Shown piece after piece: positions 55,130-64,000 of a stretch of DNA of 64,000 bases. This DNA is from Lutjanus erythropterus (Eukaryota; Chordata; Actinopteri; Lutjaniformes; Lutjanidae). Numbering within the stretch: position 1 is the first letter of the stretch; every line of letters starts with the position of its first letter. The translations under genes were made by a program, and so were the position numbers. The notes under the pieces were generated by a model, which searched no databases, was not told where the DNA came from, and was given only the letters and a program-made list of their open reading frames with translations. The stretch is taken from NCBI GenBank assembly GCA_020091685.1, contig CM034608.1, positions 3,653,590 through 3,717,589 on the forward strand, written 5' to 3'.

Positions 55130-55770
55130 ATTCATAACAGAGGTGGGAAGTAACAAAATACAAATACGATTTTTTTTAATGCATTTGAGGGTAATTATTG
55201 ATTATTGTCATTTTGCATCATTACACACCGCCTTTTCTAACGTCAAGATTTCAACCTAAATGGATGGAACAATAACACATTGAAAAGACAATTCCTTGGT
55301 CTTGTTTTTCTGTGCATATCAAAGGCATAAAAGGCATTACAGATGTAATGAGACAAAAAAGTTGAAAAACGTAATGTAAAAAGAAAAGACGTAGCAAGAC
55401 AACAAAATTACGAAAAAGACTTAACAAAACCAAAAATCACTTAACAAGATAAAAAATGACCCAACAAGCCTAAAAGTAACGTAAAAGATATAACATGATG
55501 TAACAACAGGAAAACGACTTAATATGAAAAAGACAAAAAGGACGTAAGATTTAAGATGACATAAGATGAAAAAGGATGTAATAAAACAAAAAAAAATTAA
55601 TGTCCTTCAGAGGGAGACTTTTGTATCTCAGAGCCTGTACTTTTTTATTTGTACTGCAGGAAAGAAGTTGAATCAGTACTTCTACTTTTACCAGTGTCGT
55701 TTTTTACACAAGTATCTGCACTTCTACTTGAGGAAAGAAGAAATGCACTTTTGCCACCTCTGATTCATAA
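55130..55770. mobile_element. hAT-like non-autonomous element with 8 bp duplication
   Basis: ATTCATAA at 55130-55137 and 55763-55770 flank an element of 625 bp (55138-55762). It starts CAGAGGTGGGAAGTAAC and ends TTTTGCCACCTCTG, giving inverted ends CAGAGGTGG(G/C)AA. Perfect 8 bp duplications and CAG...CTG ends are hAT hallmarks. Inside, 55330-55590 is a degenerate AAGACGTAACAAGACAAAAA minisatellite, and 55600-55745 is a conserved right part (GAAGTTGAATCAGTACTTCT, ACACAAGTATCTGCACTTCT). It has no transposase. The 40.76-41.33 kb segment is a relative lacking the left end. Confidence 0.88.
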
Positions 55771-55994
55771 TATAAAAAAAAGGTTTTTGATAAATCTTTA
55801 AATGTGTAAGACTTTTTTTTTTTTGCTGATCTTTATTTTCGTCAGTGTGATTTATAGCCATGTGCTGTCGAGTGAACCCCATGTGGAGTTGTGTAAATAA
55901 GAAATGTAAAAGATCTTTATTATAGCATTCAAACATCTGCTGTCGTTAATTTAATTTACACACTAAAAACAAACAGGCTGCGGTTGATGGTGGT

Positions 55995-55995
<1 letters not shown>
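55771..55995. other. AT-rich spacer, no gene seen
   Basis: No supported feature. Confidence 0.5.

Positions 55996-56029
<34 letters not shown>
55996..56029. repeat. (CA)n microsatellite
   Basis: About 17 CA units. Confidence 0.95.
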
Positions 56030-56031
<2 letters not shown>

Positions 56032-56383
56032 AGAGTAATTAGCAGGCAATACAGCAGGCTGAATGAGACTTGGCTAATTAAGACCAATTGGTGTTAATAT
56101 TGGAGTGGGTGAAGTGTGTGTGGGTGTGTGTGTGGGTGGGAGAGTTGTCTGAAGAGTGCATTCAGATTAACAGAGGGTGATTTTTACTGACAGTGTGTGA
56201 TGGTGTTAATGTCATTAACAGAAACTATGATGAAATATATTCATCAGCAACCTTTATTTCCATGACTGAGACGAGACGATGACGTATCAATATATGCTAA
56301 CTGTGAGTGTATCAACATGAAATATTGTTGACAAAAAAAAAAAAGACAGGACCTGGACTGAACATGGTCAGTTACGATCGTAC
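56030..56383. other. Non-coding stretch, no gene seen
   Basis: The first 80 bp (AGAGTAATTAGCAGGCAATA, GGCTAATTAAGACCAATTGG) has homeodomain-type motifs but no proof of function. Confidence 0.4.
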
Positions 56384-56477
56384 GTCAGTCTCAGTCCAGA
56401 TCAGACCAGCAGTTCACTTCAGCTCACTTCAGTTCCAACAACCCAACACAGAAGAAAAAAATAGCATCCTGTCACCG
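56384..56477 (+). repeat. Dispersed repeat, copy 2 of a 90 bp pair
   Basis: CAGTCTCAGTCCAGATCAGA then CCAGCAGTTCACTTCAGCTC and AACAACCCAACACAGAAG match 29240-29330 with only a few differences, so the two copies are relatively young. Confidence 0.8.
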
Positions 56478-56814
56478 CTGTTATATACTTGTGATTTTTT
56501 TCAATTACAAGTGGGTGGGTTAATAATGCATGTTTCTGTAGAGTGATCAACTCAGGACAGATATAAGTAAGCAGTACTCATTAAAATAAGTAATCCTTAC
56601 AAGTCTAAGTACTTACAGAACTAGGTAAATATCAGGTTTAACTTATAGTTTACTGGAAACTCCTCTATGAAACTCAACATAATCCTACTTTAAGTTGACT
56701 TATTAAGTTGATCTAAAAGTCAAAGTCCATGTTTGTGATGTCCAGAAATCTTGAAGTCCTGAATGTTTCATGACAAATTGGGAAAAATTATGAGCTCTGA
56801 TGTGCAGCTCCCAT
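56478..56814. other. AT-rich stretch, no gene seen
   Basis: Includes AAGTCTAAGTACTTACAGAA and TTTAAGTTGACTTATTAAGT words but no clear element. Confidence 0.4.
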
Positions 56815-57345
56815 TAGGGCTGCTTGATTATGGCAAAAATTTGAATCATGATTACCACTGAGAATTGATTTGACCATTGATTTGAGAACATGTTTACTGG
56901 ACTTTTTTTTTTTAACAAAATGTCTGTGAACTTTCAGTGTAACTCCTGGAAAACAAGAAATACATGAAAATATGATAAAGCAAAAGATAAATAAATAAAG
57001 CAAATAATAATTATAAAAAAATAACAAATATATAAATTTCTCCAATTATGTTGTACAGTGTGTCCTTTTACACTTCGAACTGGCAGCACAGAATCAAAAG
57101 AGGCGTGACACAACGCAGCAGTCAGCCGGTGATTCTGCTCATTTATGATCACACACAGAGCTGATAACTTAAATTCACTCAGCACAGGCTGAAACTGAAA
57201 CTGGCCTGAAAGGAAGGTTGTGCTGTACTTGCAACACGAGACGAAATGCAACACGCCACCACGGCGTGCCGCACAGTAATCGTTTTATTTTGAGTATCTC
57301 AAAATCGGAATTGAATTTGTATATTCAATCAATCGCCCCCATCCC
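56815..57345. mobile_element. hAT-like non-autonomous element (AGGGCTGCTTGATTATGG)
   Basis: Left end AGGGCTGCTTGATTATGGCA with AATCATGATTACCACTGAG; right side CAGTAATCGTTTTATTTTGA, CAAAATCGGAATTGAATTTG and CAATCAATCGCCCCCATCCC. These are the two sides of a teleost repeat family I recognise. The right terminus is eroded and no target duplication is visible. Confidence 0.6.
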
Positions 57346-58466
57346 TGGTCCCCCATCCCTAGAATATGGGCCACCCCCGTAAGATAAAAGTATGCAGCTG
57401 CTGGGGCTTCTTTTTGAACACAGATCTAGAAAAAAAATGAACATTTATACGGTTTTGCTGGCAGCCAATCACTGCAGGCGTTCCTCATAAAGAAGATGCT
57501 TCAAATAACATTAGTGAGTAAGTCCTCTATTGGTTATCTGGTATAGTATTTTTTTAACAATGCCCTGTAACTGTAATTAAGCTGTACATTAGTTATCTGA
57601 TACGTTTGTGTTCTTTGTTACTTGCTTGAGTTTAATAGCTGCCTTGAAGGTATGATTGCAACTCCAAGCATCATTTAACCTCCTAGATGCAAGGATAGTT
57701 TTTGCTTCTTTATTACTATTTTTTTTAAATAATTGTAGCATAATAGCAACAGCACACTGGTGAAATAGACTCAAATAATGCTCCCCTATTTTCATTAAAG
57801 GTGGTGTTGTTAATGACTAACATGCTAATAGTAGCCTGACAATGGAGCTAGAAATGTTTTCATATATTTTATATGCACTATGAACTTCATTAACATTAAA
57901 ATAAACGTCATGAAGTTTGTCACAACATTGTATTTTCTCCTTTATTTTACTTGATAGTAAGCTAATTATGATAATTATGCAAATTGCACAACATGCAGCT
58001 CTCCAAATTTAATTCCATCCACCAGGTCTATAGGTGACGTTTCAGTCATAAAAGTTTATAGGAGGCATCATTACTGAAAAGTTTTCTACAAGAAAGAATG
58101 TCAGTCACATCATGTAGGCTGGTGTTAAGGTGTGCTGTTGAGCTCTCTGATTGCTGCTGGACAAACAATCAGCCAATCAGAGCTGTAGGCCGCATTAAGA
58201 CCAGAGACGACATGTTTCTGCTACAGAGACAGAAAAAACCACAACATGACAAATGTTAATTGCTCCCAGCATCACTGCCACGCCCTCTGTGTCTGTGCTG
58301 GATGGACGGACGTGTCAGTCACTGCTGATCAGTCAGTGTGTGTTTGTGTATGTGTGTGTGTTTTGACCTCAGCTGTGAGACCGTCAAAGGGATTAAAGGA
58401 GTTATAGTTCAATGAGACGCTGAGGGTGGACGACAGGTGAGACTTGTTAATGAAGGCTTAATGCTA
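57346..58466. other. 1.1 kb non-coding stretch, no gene seen
   Basis: No exon or repeat recognised. Confidence 0.45.
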
Positions 58467-58528
58467 AACACACACACGCAGACAGACACACACACAGACA
58501 GACACACACACACACACACACACACACT
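58467..58528. repeat. (CA)n with CAGA interruptions
   Basis: CACACA runs broken by GCAGACAGA and GACAGACA. Confidence 0.93.
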
Positions 58529-59216
58529 GGTGTTGTCCAGCTGGTGTCAGAGCTCACTGCAGATGGGACCTCCAAAGTCTGTGTGAGTGTGTGTGTTTGT
58601 GTAATTGGACTGCTGGTGTCTGATTAGCGAATGTGTCGGACAGCAGGGAGGGAGCTTTGGTCTTTTTTCATGCTGAACTTAGAGGGAAGTGTTGGTGTTG
58701 TTTGAGTCTTAAATGCAAAAGTGCGATCGCTTCAGAACTTTTGACCCCAAACTCTACAAATGAAAACAACACAAACAAGACTGAAGTCGAGCAGGAGGGA
58801 AGTGAAGTGAGCGGAAAAGAGGAGTAGGTGATACAGATATAAAAAAAGTTATTTTATATCTCAGTATATATCCTGATATAATGACTTTGCAGTGGATTAC
58901 AAAGTGGATAAGTCAGTGTCAGTCGTCATCATGTTGATGGTAAGATGCTATAAAACTGTAACATTTCTATGAACGCAGTCCTGCTCATTAACCTGCAGTG
59001 TCAGTGGTGTAACACAGACAGACATGTTAATGCTCAGGTTAGTTGTCAGTGTGTGTCATCATGTCACACACCCTCACAGTCAGTCAGAGGGGTTTTGGTG
59101 ATTTGCAGGTGAAATAAATCCATGGAAGTTTGAGAAACAAGTGAAAATGTGTTTTTAAAGATAATGGTCTTTATTTCAACAGTATTACAAACATTATGTA
59201 ACAGGTTCTACAGGAT
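58529..59216. other. Non-coding stretch, no gene seen
   Basis: The frame at 58633-58827 is unrecognised. Confidence 0.45.
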
Positions 59217-59848
59217 ACTTCTTCTTCTTTTGTCTGTTCTTTTTCATCTTCATCATTTTTCTTCGTCGTCTTTGTCTTCCTGTTCTTCGTCTTCTTCTTC
59301 TTCTTCCTCTTGTTTGTGTACTTCTTCATCTTCTTTGTCTCCTTCTTTGTCTTCTTTTCCTTCATCTCTTCCATCATCATCTTGTTCTTTAGCTTTTTGC
59401 TTTGTCCCTCTTCTTTTTCTTCTTCTTCATCACCCTCTTCTTACTCCTTTTCTTCATCATCATCATCACCTTTTCTTTTTATCCTCATCTTTTTCCATCA
59501 TCGTCTTCTTTTCCATTCTCTTCCTCTTTTTCTTCATTATCATCAGTATCATTTTCATCAACATCATCTTCTTCTTTTTTCTTCATTTTTCAGCTTCATA
59601 TTTTCCTTTGCTGTCTTCTTCCTCTTCATCCTTTTTTTTTATCATCACCACCTTTTAATCTGCGTCTTTTTCATCTTCTTGTTCTTCTTTGCTTTGTCAT
59701 CCTCTTCCTTTTCTCCTTCTTCATCATCCTCTTCTTACTGTTCTTCTTCATCATTGTGTTTTTTTCTCCTTTTCTTCATCATCCTCCACCATCATCATCA
59801 TCTTCTTCTTCTCCCCCCCTTTCTTTATCATCTTCATCATCATCATCT
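59217..59848 (+). repeat. 630 bp (TTC)n/(ATC)n-rich tract
   Basis: Almost pure pyrimidine strand with TTC and CATCAT triplets: CTTCTTCTTCTTCTTCCTC near 59290, TCATCATCATCATCACC near 59452 and CATCATCATCATCTTCTTCT near 59790. The 155-181 codon frames rich in S, F, L and H on the plus strand, and the K/E-rich minus frame, are translations of the triplet repeat. Confidence 0.95.
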
Positions 59849-60156
59849 GGTGTAGGCACCAGTGTTTGAGCGTCCACACAGTCAGATGTATGAATTCATT
59901 ATTCCTGAGTGATTTCAGGGTGGTGTTTGTTCATCCTCTGAATATTTCTCTGCTCTTTCAGTAACGTGTCCTGACATGTTGCTCTCTGGTTGTGTCCGTG
60001 GTCTCTCTGTGACAGATTGGGGCTTTTGGTTTCTTGGACGTCGCTTCACTCCACTTTTTTCCCTTTTTTTTCTCCCCATCATAGTTTCTGTTCCTTCCTC
60101 TTTCCTCCTTTCAGTCGAGATGATTCTGTGCTGGCAGCAGCAGCCAGCAGAGTTTA
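59849..60156. other. Non-coding stretch, no gene seen
   Basis: No supported feature. Confidence 0.45.
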
Positions 60157-60157
60157 A

Positions 60158-60189
<32 letters not shown>

Positions 60190-60310
60190 ACTCTCTCGCC
60201 ACGGTTTTTGGACGCTGCCCAGAGTCTTAATGCAGTCTGCTTTTCCGACACTAACCCACAGTGTCAGCCACTGCGAGCGTGTGTGTGTGTGTGTGTGTGC
60301 ATGTGTGTGT
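60157..60310. repeat. (CA)n and (GT)n microsatellites in opposite sense
   Basis: CA at 60157-60190 and GT at 60279-60310, 88 bp apart and inverted relative to each other. Confidence 0.93.
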
Positions 60311-60654
60311 TCAGATGGTCTTGGCTGTTGTCCACCTCGCTGTCAGTGACTCTCATCTTATCAGTTAAACTCCTGGATGGCTCTATATCCCTCTGCCTCA
60401 CTGCTCCTATTATAAAGCTGGCTCTCAGAGTCTCTCAGCAGTGGCGTTAACAGTACCTGTGTGGGCTCACTCGTGTCTCCAGAACAGGTCTGAGCCTGGA
60501 CCAGAGTTATCCCGGGTCCATATTCAGTCTAATCAGGTCTGTTGGGCCCTGCTAAGATTGATTCTTAGAGCATGTATGGCTGCTCTTTTTATGGATCTCT
60601 TCTGATTATTCCTCCTTTTTTGATATTAGATCAGATTTTCCATGATTCTGTTTT
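60311..60654. other. Non-coding stretch, no gene seen
   Basis: No supported feature. Confidence 0.45.
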
Positions 60655-60845
60655 ATAGTTGATTCGTCATCAACATTTAAATCAATCGGCAACTATTTTA
60701 CATATGTTGTAAGTGACTGTTTTATGTTTTTGAACTTTGAGTTGTGGACAAAGAAGACATTTGAGGATGTCACCATGAGTTTTGGAAAAATCAGATAAAC
60801 ATTTTCCACCATTTTCTGAAAATATTAAAATAAATGTTACCTACA
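60655..60845 (+). repeat. AATCGATTAATC-family repeat, decayed
   Basis: AAATCAATCGGCAACTATTT, GTTGTGGACAAAGAAGACAT, TTGAGGATGTCACCATGAGT and TTTTCCACCATTTTCTGAAA in family order. Confidence 0.65.
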
Positions 60846-60849
60846 GCGG

Positions 60850-61140
60850 GGGCTGAATGATTTAGAAAAATATCTAAGTGCTAGTTTTGATTATCATCAT
60901 TGCTTGTTTGTTTTTTCCTAAAAGGAGACAAGGTCTCTTGTATAAGCTTGTGGCTTCCTGACCTGACGTTTTAGATTAAATATGTTGCCAAAGCAAAAAA
61001 TGATATTCTAGTCAATACGCACAATACTTTTATTATTGTATTTTATTGCAGTTTTATAATGAAAAGAATAAAAAAAAAAGAATATTTTGACTAATATTGC
61101 AATTGTGATATGATTTGTGATATTAGAAGGAAACTTTTTC
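60850..61140 (+). repeat. Dispersed repeat (GGGGCTGAATGATTTAG ... TTGCAATTGTGATATG)
   Basis: GGGGGCTGAATGATTTAGAA and TTTTGACTAATATTGCAATTGTGATATGATTTGTGATATT resemble, from memory, a teleost hAT-like repeat with an N-rich ATTGCGATTGCGATA core. It abuts the preceding repeat. Confidence 0.45.
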
Positions 61141-61929
61141 TGCTGCACAACTTAACACATTTTTGCAAAAACTGTCCTGGCAAAAGTCTGGCAAAGTCAT
61201 GGCCAAGAAAAATTATACAGTTTGGAGAATTGAAAATCCTGAATAGTTTTCACAACTCGGTTTCTTTGTTGCACTGTTCTTGTGACTGGTTGTTTTGATT
61301 CATGCTGATCTAAGACTTCAAGCAGCCGACTGCGAGGTCACAGACGTTTGAGAGCCGAATAATGAGTTGAAATTAGTGATGAGCGGAATCACTGACAGGT
61401 TTTGAAGTGGAAGTTTGCTGTACTCTGTGTTTCACAAACCAAATGTTTTAAAAATGACAAACCATCAGGACCCAGTTCAAAATAGGCCTCATCAGTAAAT
61501 CTTTGGAGGAGTTAATTTATAGATAAATGAACATTCCTGACCATTTTTACTGCCATTTCCACATCACCATATTATCTTGATGCATGTTGTTGCCATCTCT
61601 TTGTTTTTACATCCTCCCATCATTAAAACAACATGGTCGTTTTAGCCTGCTTCGTAAATTAGACAAAATTTGCATATTAAGACAGAATTAACGAGCTCTT
61701 GTTTTTTTCATCTTGTCACGGAAAAAAATTTACATTTTAAATGCACTGCAGAGTAAATTTTAAATTTTGCAGAATGTCTTCCATAGTCTTTTATTTATTT
61801 TTGAGGCCCAAAGAAAATCTCCTGTGACCCGCTTGTGGGTCACGACCCGGTCTTTGGGAACAGCAGTGGTTCCTGAATGGTGTGTTGTTGGCCAAGTCCA
61901 GGTTGGCATTATTATTGGGAAATTGCAAC
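61141..61929. other. Non-coding stretch, no gene seen
   Basis: Includes GTGACCCGCTTGTGGGTCACGACCCG (61824-61849), part of a common fish repeat with an internal GTGACCCGCTTGTGGGTCAC hairpin. No gene. Confidence 0.4.
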
Positions 61930-62180
61930 CATACAAAAGCAAATACCCTAAAACCCTTAAAACTATATTTCTATATTCTTCTGTCAAGGCAAATCCTAGT
62001 TTCCATATGTTGCGCAGTAATTGGTGGTAATTATTAAAGAGTTTTCCCACCTGCACTCCAGAAACTCTGTCTCTGATTGGCTCGTACTCATTACCTCTGT
62101 TGGTCAGGTCGATTAGATAGAGGCTATTTTGTACCGTGTGATTCTGGCTTGTCCTTTGTTGTGCCTTGGGGCAATTATTT
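61930..62180 (+). repeat. Dispersed repeat, copy 2 (pair with 46.3 kb)
   Basis: CTGTCAAGGCAAATCCTAGT, TGGTGGTAATTATTAAAGAG, TACTCATTACCTCTGTTGGT, ATAGAGGCTATTTTGTACCG and TTTGTTGTGCCTTGGGGC match 46330-46515. A stretch of about 15 bp near 62040-62060 is absent from copy 1. Confidence 0.75.
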
Positions 62181-63206
62181 ATCAGTATTTGTTTCAATAA
62201 TTCAGTGTAAAAAATATCACAAATGCTCATTAGTCTTTGTGCACAGTTGGGCGTCTATTTAATAGACTGGTTTCACAGCAGACATTTTGACTTGTCAGAG
62301 CAGGAAAAACACAGGTGGACTTAATAACAGTAATTACAGCTCAGTTCCATTAAATGTCCCAGTAACAGCGACAGTGAACCAGCATGCACAATAGAAGGAT
62401 GTCCTCTAAGTGGAATGCAGCAATCATTAATACACCTGAGAGTTTTCTAGTATGACACGTCAAAATGTCTGCTGTGCAACTTGTCCACTGGCTTGTTTTG
62501 TCTGACAAACAGCCCAAAAGTAGCCGAGCACTGCCAGATTAATTTGCAAATGTGAATTAGTGTGCAACTTCTCCGTTCATTTTCAGTTATCAGTTATATG
62601 TTATCAACATGCGTAGACCAGAATGCCTCTTGGCATGATTGGATAGACTAAACATGATGTACAGCCAGGTCTGAGTAATGAAACGTGGCAAAAAATAACA
62701 CCCTAGTCATAAACTTTCTCATATTACAGCTAAACAGTACAGTAAAATAGTTTGAGTTAACATTTGAGGCAATAAATAAGCAATGCAGTAACAGAATCTT
62801 GAACCATATTTGATCAGAAGTTCACTTTTTTCCATGTTCAGCTAACCTGCTTTACCCTGACCAAGGGACTGTCCAGGTTGAATTAATCATTTAGAAGTGC
62901 AATATCTGAAAACTTTTTGTATTTTCCCAAAAATCAATACCAAAATGCATCATCCTTTCCAGGAAAGCTCTTGGATGTTATAAGGAAATTACTGAAATAA
63001 TGCACCAGTAAAATAAAGGGAGTTTGGGCTGAAAAATGTGGAGGTGAAGAGCAGCTTTATGTTTCAGATGAAGAGGAAGAAATAATGAACTGGCAGTGAA
63101 AAGACAGAGGTAGAGAGTAGAGACAGAGGGAGAGCGGACAGTGATAGCATCAAACTGCAGGACAACGAGGACAAGGACACACTGATGAACTGAGTGACTG
63201 ACTCAG
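62181..63206. other. 1 kb non-coding stretch, no gene seen
   Basis: No exon or repeat recognised. Confidence 0.45.
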
Positions 63207-63430
63207 TGTGTGTGTGTGTTTGTGTGTGTGTGTGACTGGTGGGAGTGAGTACAGATAGAGCTGTCAAGATAGTGATTTACTGATAGAGAGAAAGAGGGAG
63301 AGGGGGAGGACTGCTGAAGGGGAATCAATAAGAAGGAAACCGTGAAGGAAAAGAAAGAGAGAGGAAGAAGAAATGAGGAGGAAGGAGGGGGGCAGGACAG
63401 AGGAGGAGGGAAGGAAAGGAAGAGAAGGTT
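63207..63430. repeat. (GT)n run and polypurine tract
   Basis: GT at 63207-63233, then 63280-63430 is GA-rich with GAGGAAGAAGAAATGAGGAG and GGGGGGCAGG. Confidence 0.85.
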
Positions 63431-63696
63431 GATGGTTCCGTGAAGATTTTACAGGTTCTGCCTCTGATTAACTGCTTTACTCACAGTCGAGGACACGGAG
63501 GCTGTGTCCTGTCCTGCATTTTCTCTGGATTTGGGTCCTTTATGTAGAGTCAAACAAAATACAATATTTTAGGTTGATTCCAAGACATTTAGACAAGGTG
63601 TATTCACATCTTTTCAACAATAATCAAGTTAAAAAGTGATATCTTATGAATTGCTGGCACTATGTCCCTTGCAGCTTTGCTTTTTGGACTACTAAC
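63431..63696. other. Non-coding spacer before the Tc1 fragment
   Basis: No supported feature. Confidence 0.45.
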
Positions 63697-64000
63697 AGGT
63701 CTGGACTGCAGGCAGGTCAGTCTAGTACCTGAACTCTTTTACTATGAAGACACGCTGCTGGAACACGTGGACAATGTGTCTTGGTATTGTCTCGCTGAAA
63801 AAAGCAGGGACTTCTGGATGGCAGCATGTGTTGCTCCAAATGCTGTTTGTACCTCTCAGCATTAATGGGGTATTCATAGATGTAGCAGTTACCCATGATG
63901 CCATGGGTACTTAAACACCCCCATACCATCACAGATGCTGTCTTTTGAAGTTAGTGTTGGTAACAATCTGGATGGTCCTTCTTCTCTTTAGCCTGGAGGA
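63697..64000 (-). pseudogene. Tc1-type transposase fragment (broken, runs off edge)
   Basis: The minus strand encodes, from the right edge leftward, K-K-D-H-P-D-C-Y-Q, a stop (63951-63953), then S-V-M-V-W-G-C, N-A-E-R-Y, L-E-Q-H-M-L-P-S and F-F-Q-R-D-N-T-K-T-H, which holds the second catalytic aspartate (codon at 63789-63791). It continues to H-S-K-R-V-Q-V-L-D, a second stop (63717-63719) where the family has W, and P-A-C-S-P-D-L. Similarity ends just before the region holding the third catalytic residue (S-P-I-E in relatives), so the 3' end is deleted. The N-terminal half lies beyond 64000. This is an inactive Tc1/mariner remnant of a type abundant in teleosts. Confidence 0.9.

Noticed and set aside
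59149-59869. Open frames of 155-181 codons rich in S, F, L and H
   Set aside because: They lie in the TTC/ATC tract, all three frames are open, and no domain is visible.
61760-62230. 156-codon minus-strand frame
   Set aside because: Lies mostly in a dispersed repeat shared with 46.3 kb, where the frame is not kept.

Overview
This 64 kb window looks like gene-poor chromosomal DNA from a teleost fish, either intergenic or a very large intron. I infer a teleost, probably a percomorph, from three things. There are about thirty (CA)n/(GT)n arrays. Several dispersed repeats are ones I recognise as teleost-wide families. The window also holds fragments of L1, Tc1, Harbinger-like, IS630-like, hAT-like and LTR elements. 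I found no convincing host protein-coding gene, rRNA, tRNA or CRISPR array. Nearly all long open frames lie in simple repeats or minisatellites, where the unit length is a multiple of three and the unit lacks stop codons.

Layout. 0-9 kb: AT-rich single-copy DNA, a degenerate tandem block (1.7-2.4 kb) with a dispersed module, a cluster of inverted-repeat elements (5.3-6.6 kb) and microsatellites. 9-22 kb: microsatellites, a degenerate minisatellite (9.8-10.3 kb), two copies of an AATCGATTAATC-type repeat, a CpG-rich patch (13.0-13.3 kb), a polypyrimidine tract (14.7-15.1 kb) and several teleost repeat fragments. 22.3-26.6 kb: a long inverted-repeat element whose left arm is split by a 5'-truncated L1 with a 14 bp target-site duplication; an expanded CAAGTC/GACTTG minisatellite follows that arm. 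28.1-28.7 kb: a solo LTR with a 5 bp target-site duplication. 31.0-32.3 kb: a four-level nest of DNA transposons. 33.9-35.2 kb: a long-period tandem repeat. 36.3-37.5 kb: a tandem array followed by the same module seen at 2.5 kb and 30.8 kb. 38.5-39.3 kb: a 42 bp minisatellite. 40.8-41.3 and 55.1-55.8 kb: two copies of a hAT-like non-autonomous element, the second with a perfect 8 bp duplication. 43.2-44.3 kb: a palindromic minisatellite. 45.2-46.1 kb: a compound inverted repeat. 47.2-49.4 kb: transposase fragments and a candidate LTR. 49.9-64 kb: more microsatellites, paired repeats, a 630 bp TTC/ATC tract and a decayed Tc1 transposase running off the right edge.

The window is therefore best read as a layered record of transposon insertion and tandem-repeat expansion rather than a pathway or operon. 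Family names taken from memory are marked as such in the evidence. Boundaries and target-site duplications were read directly from the sequence.
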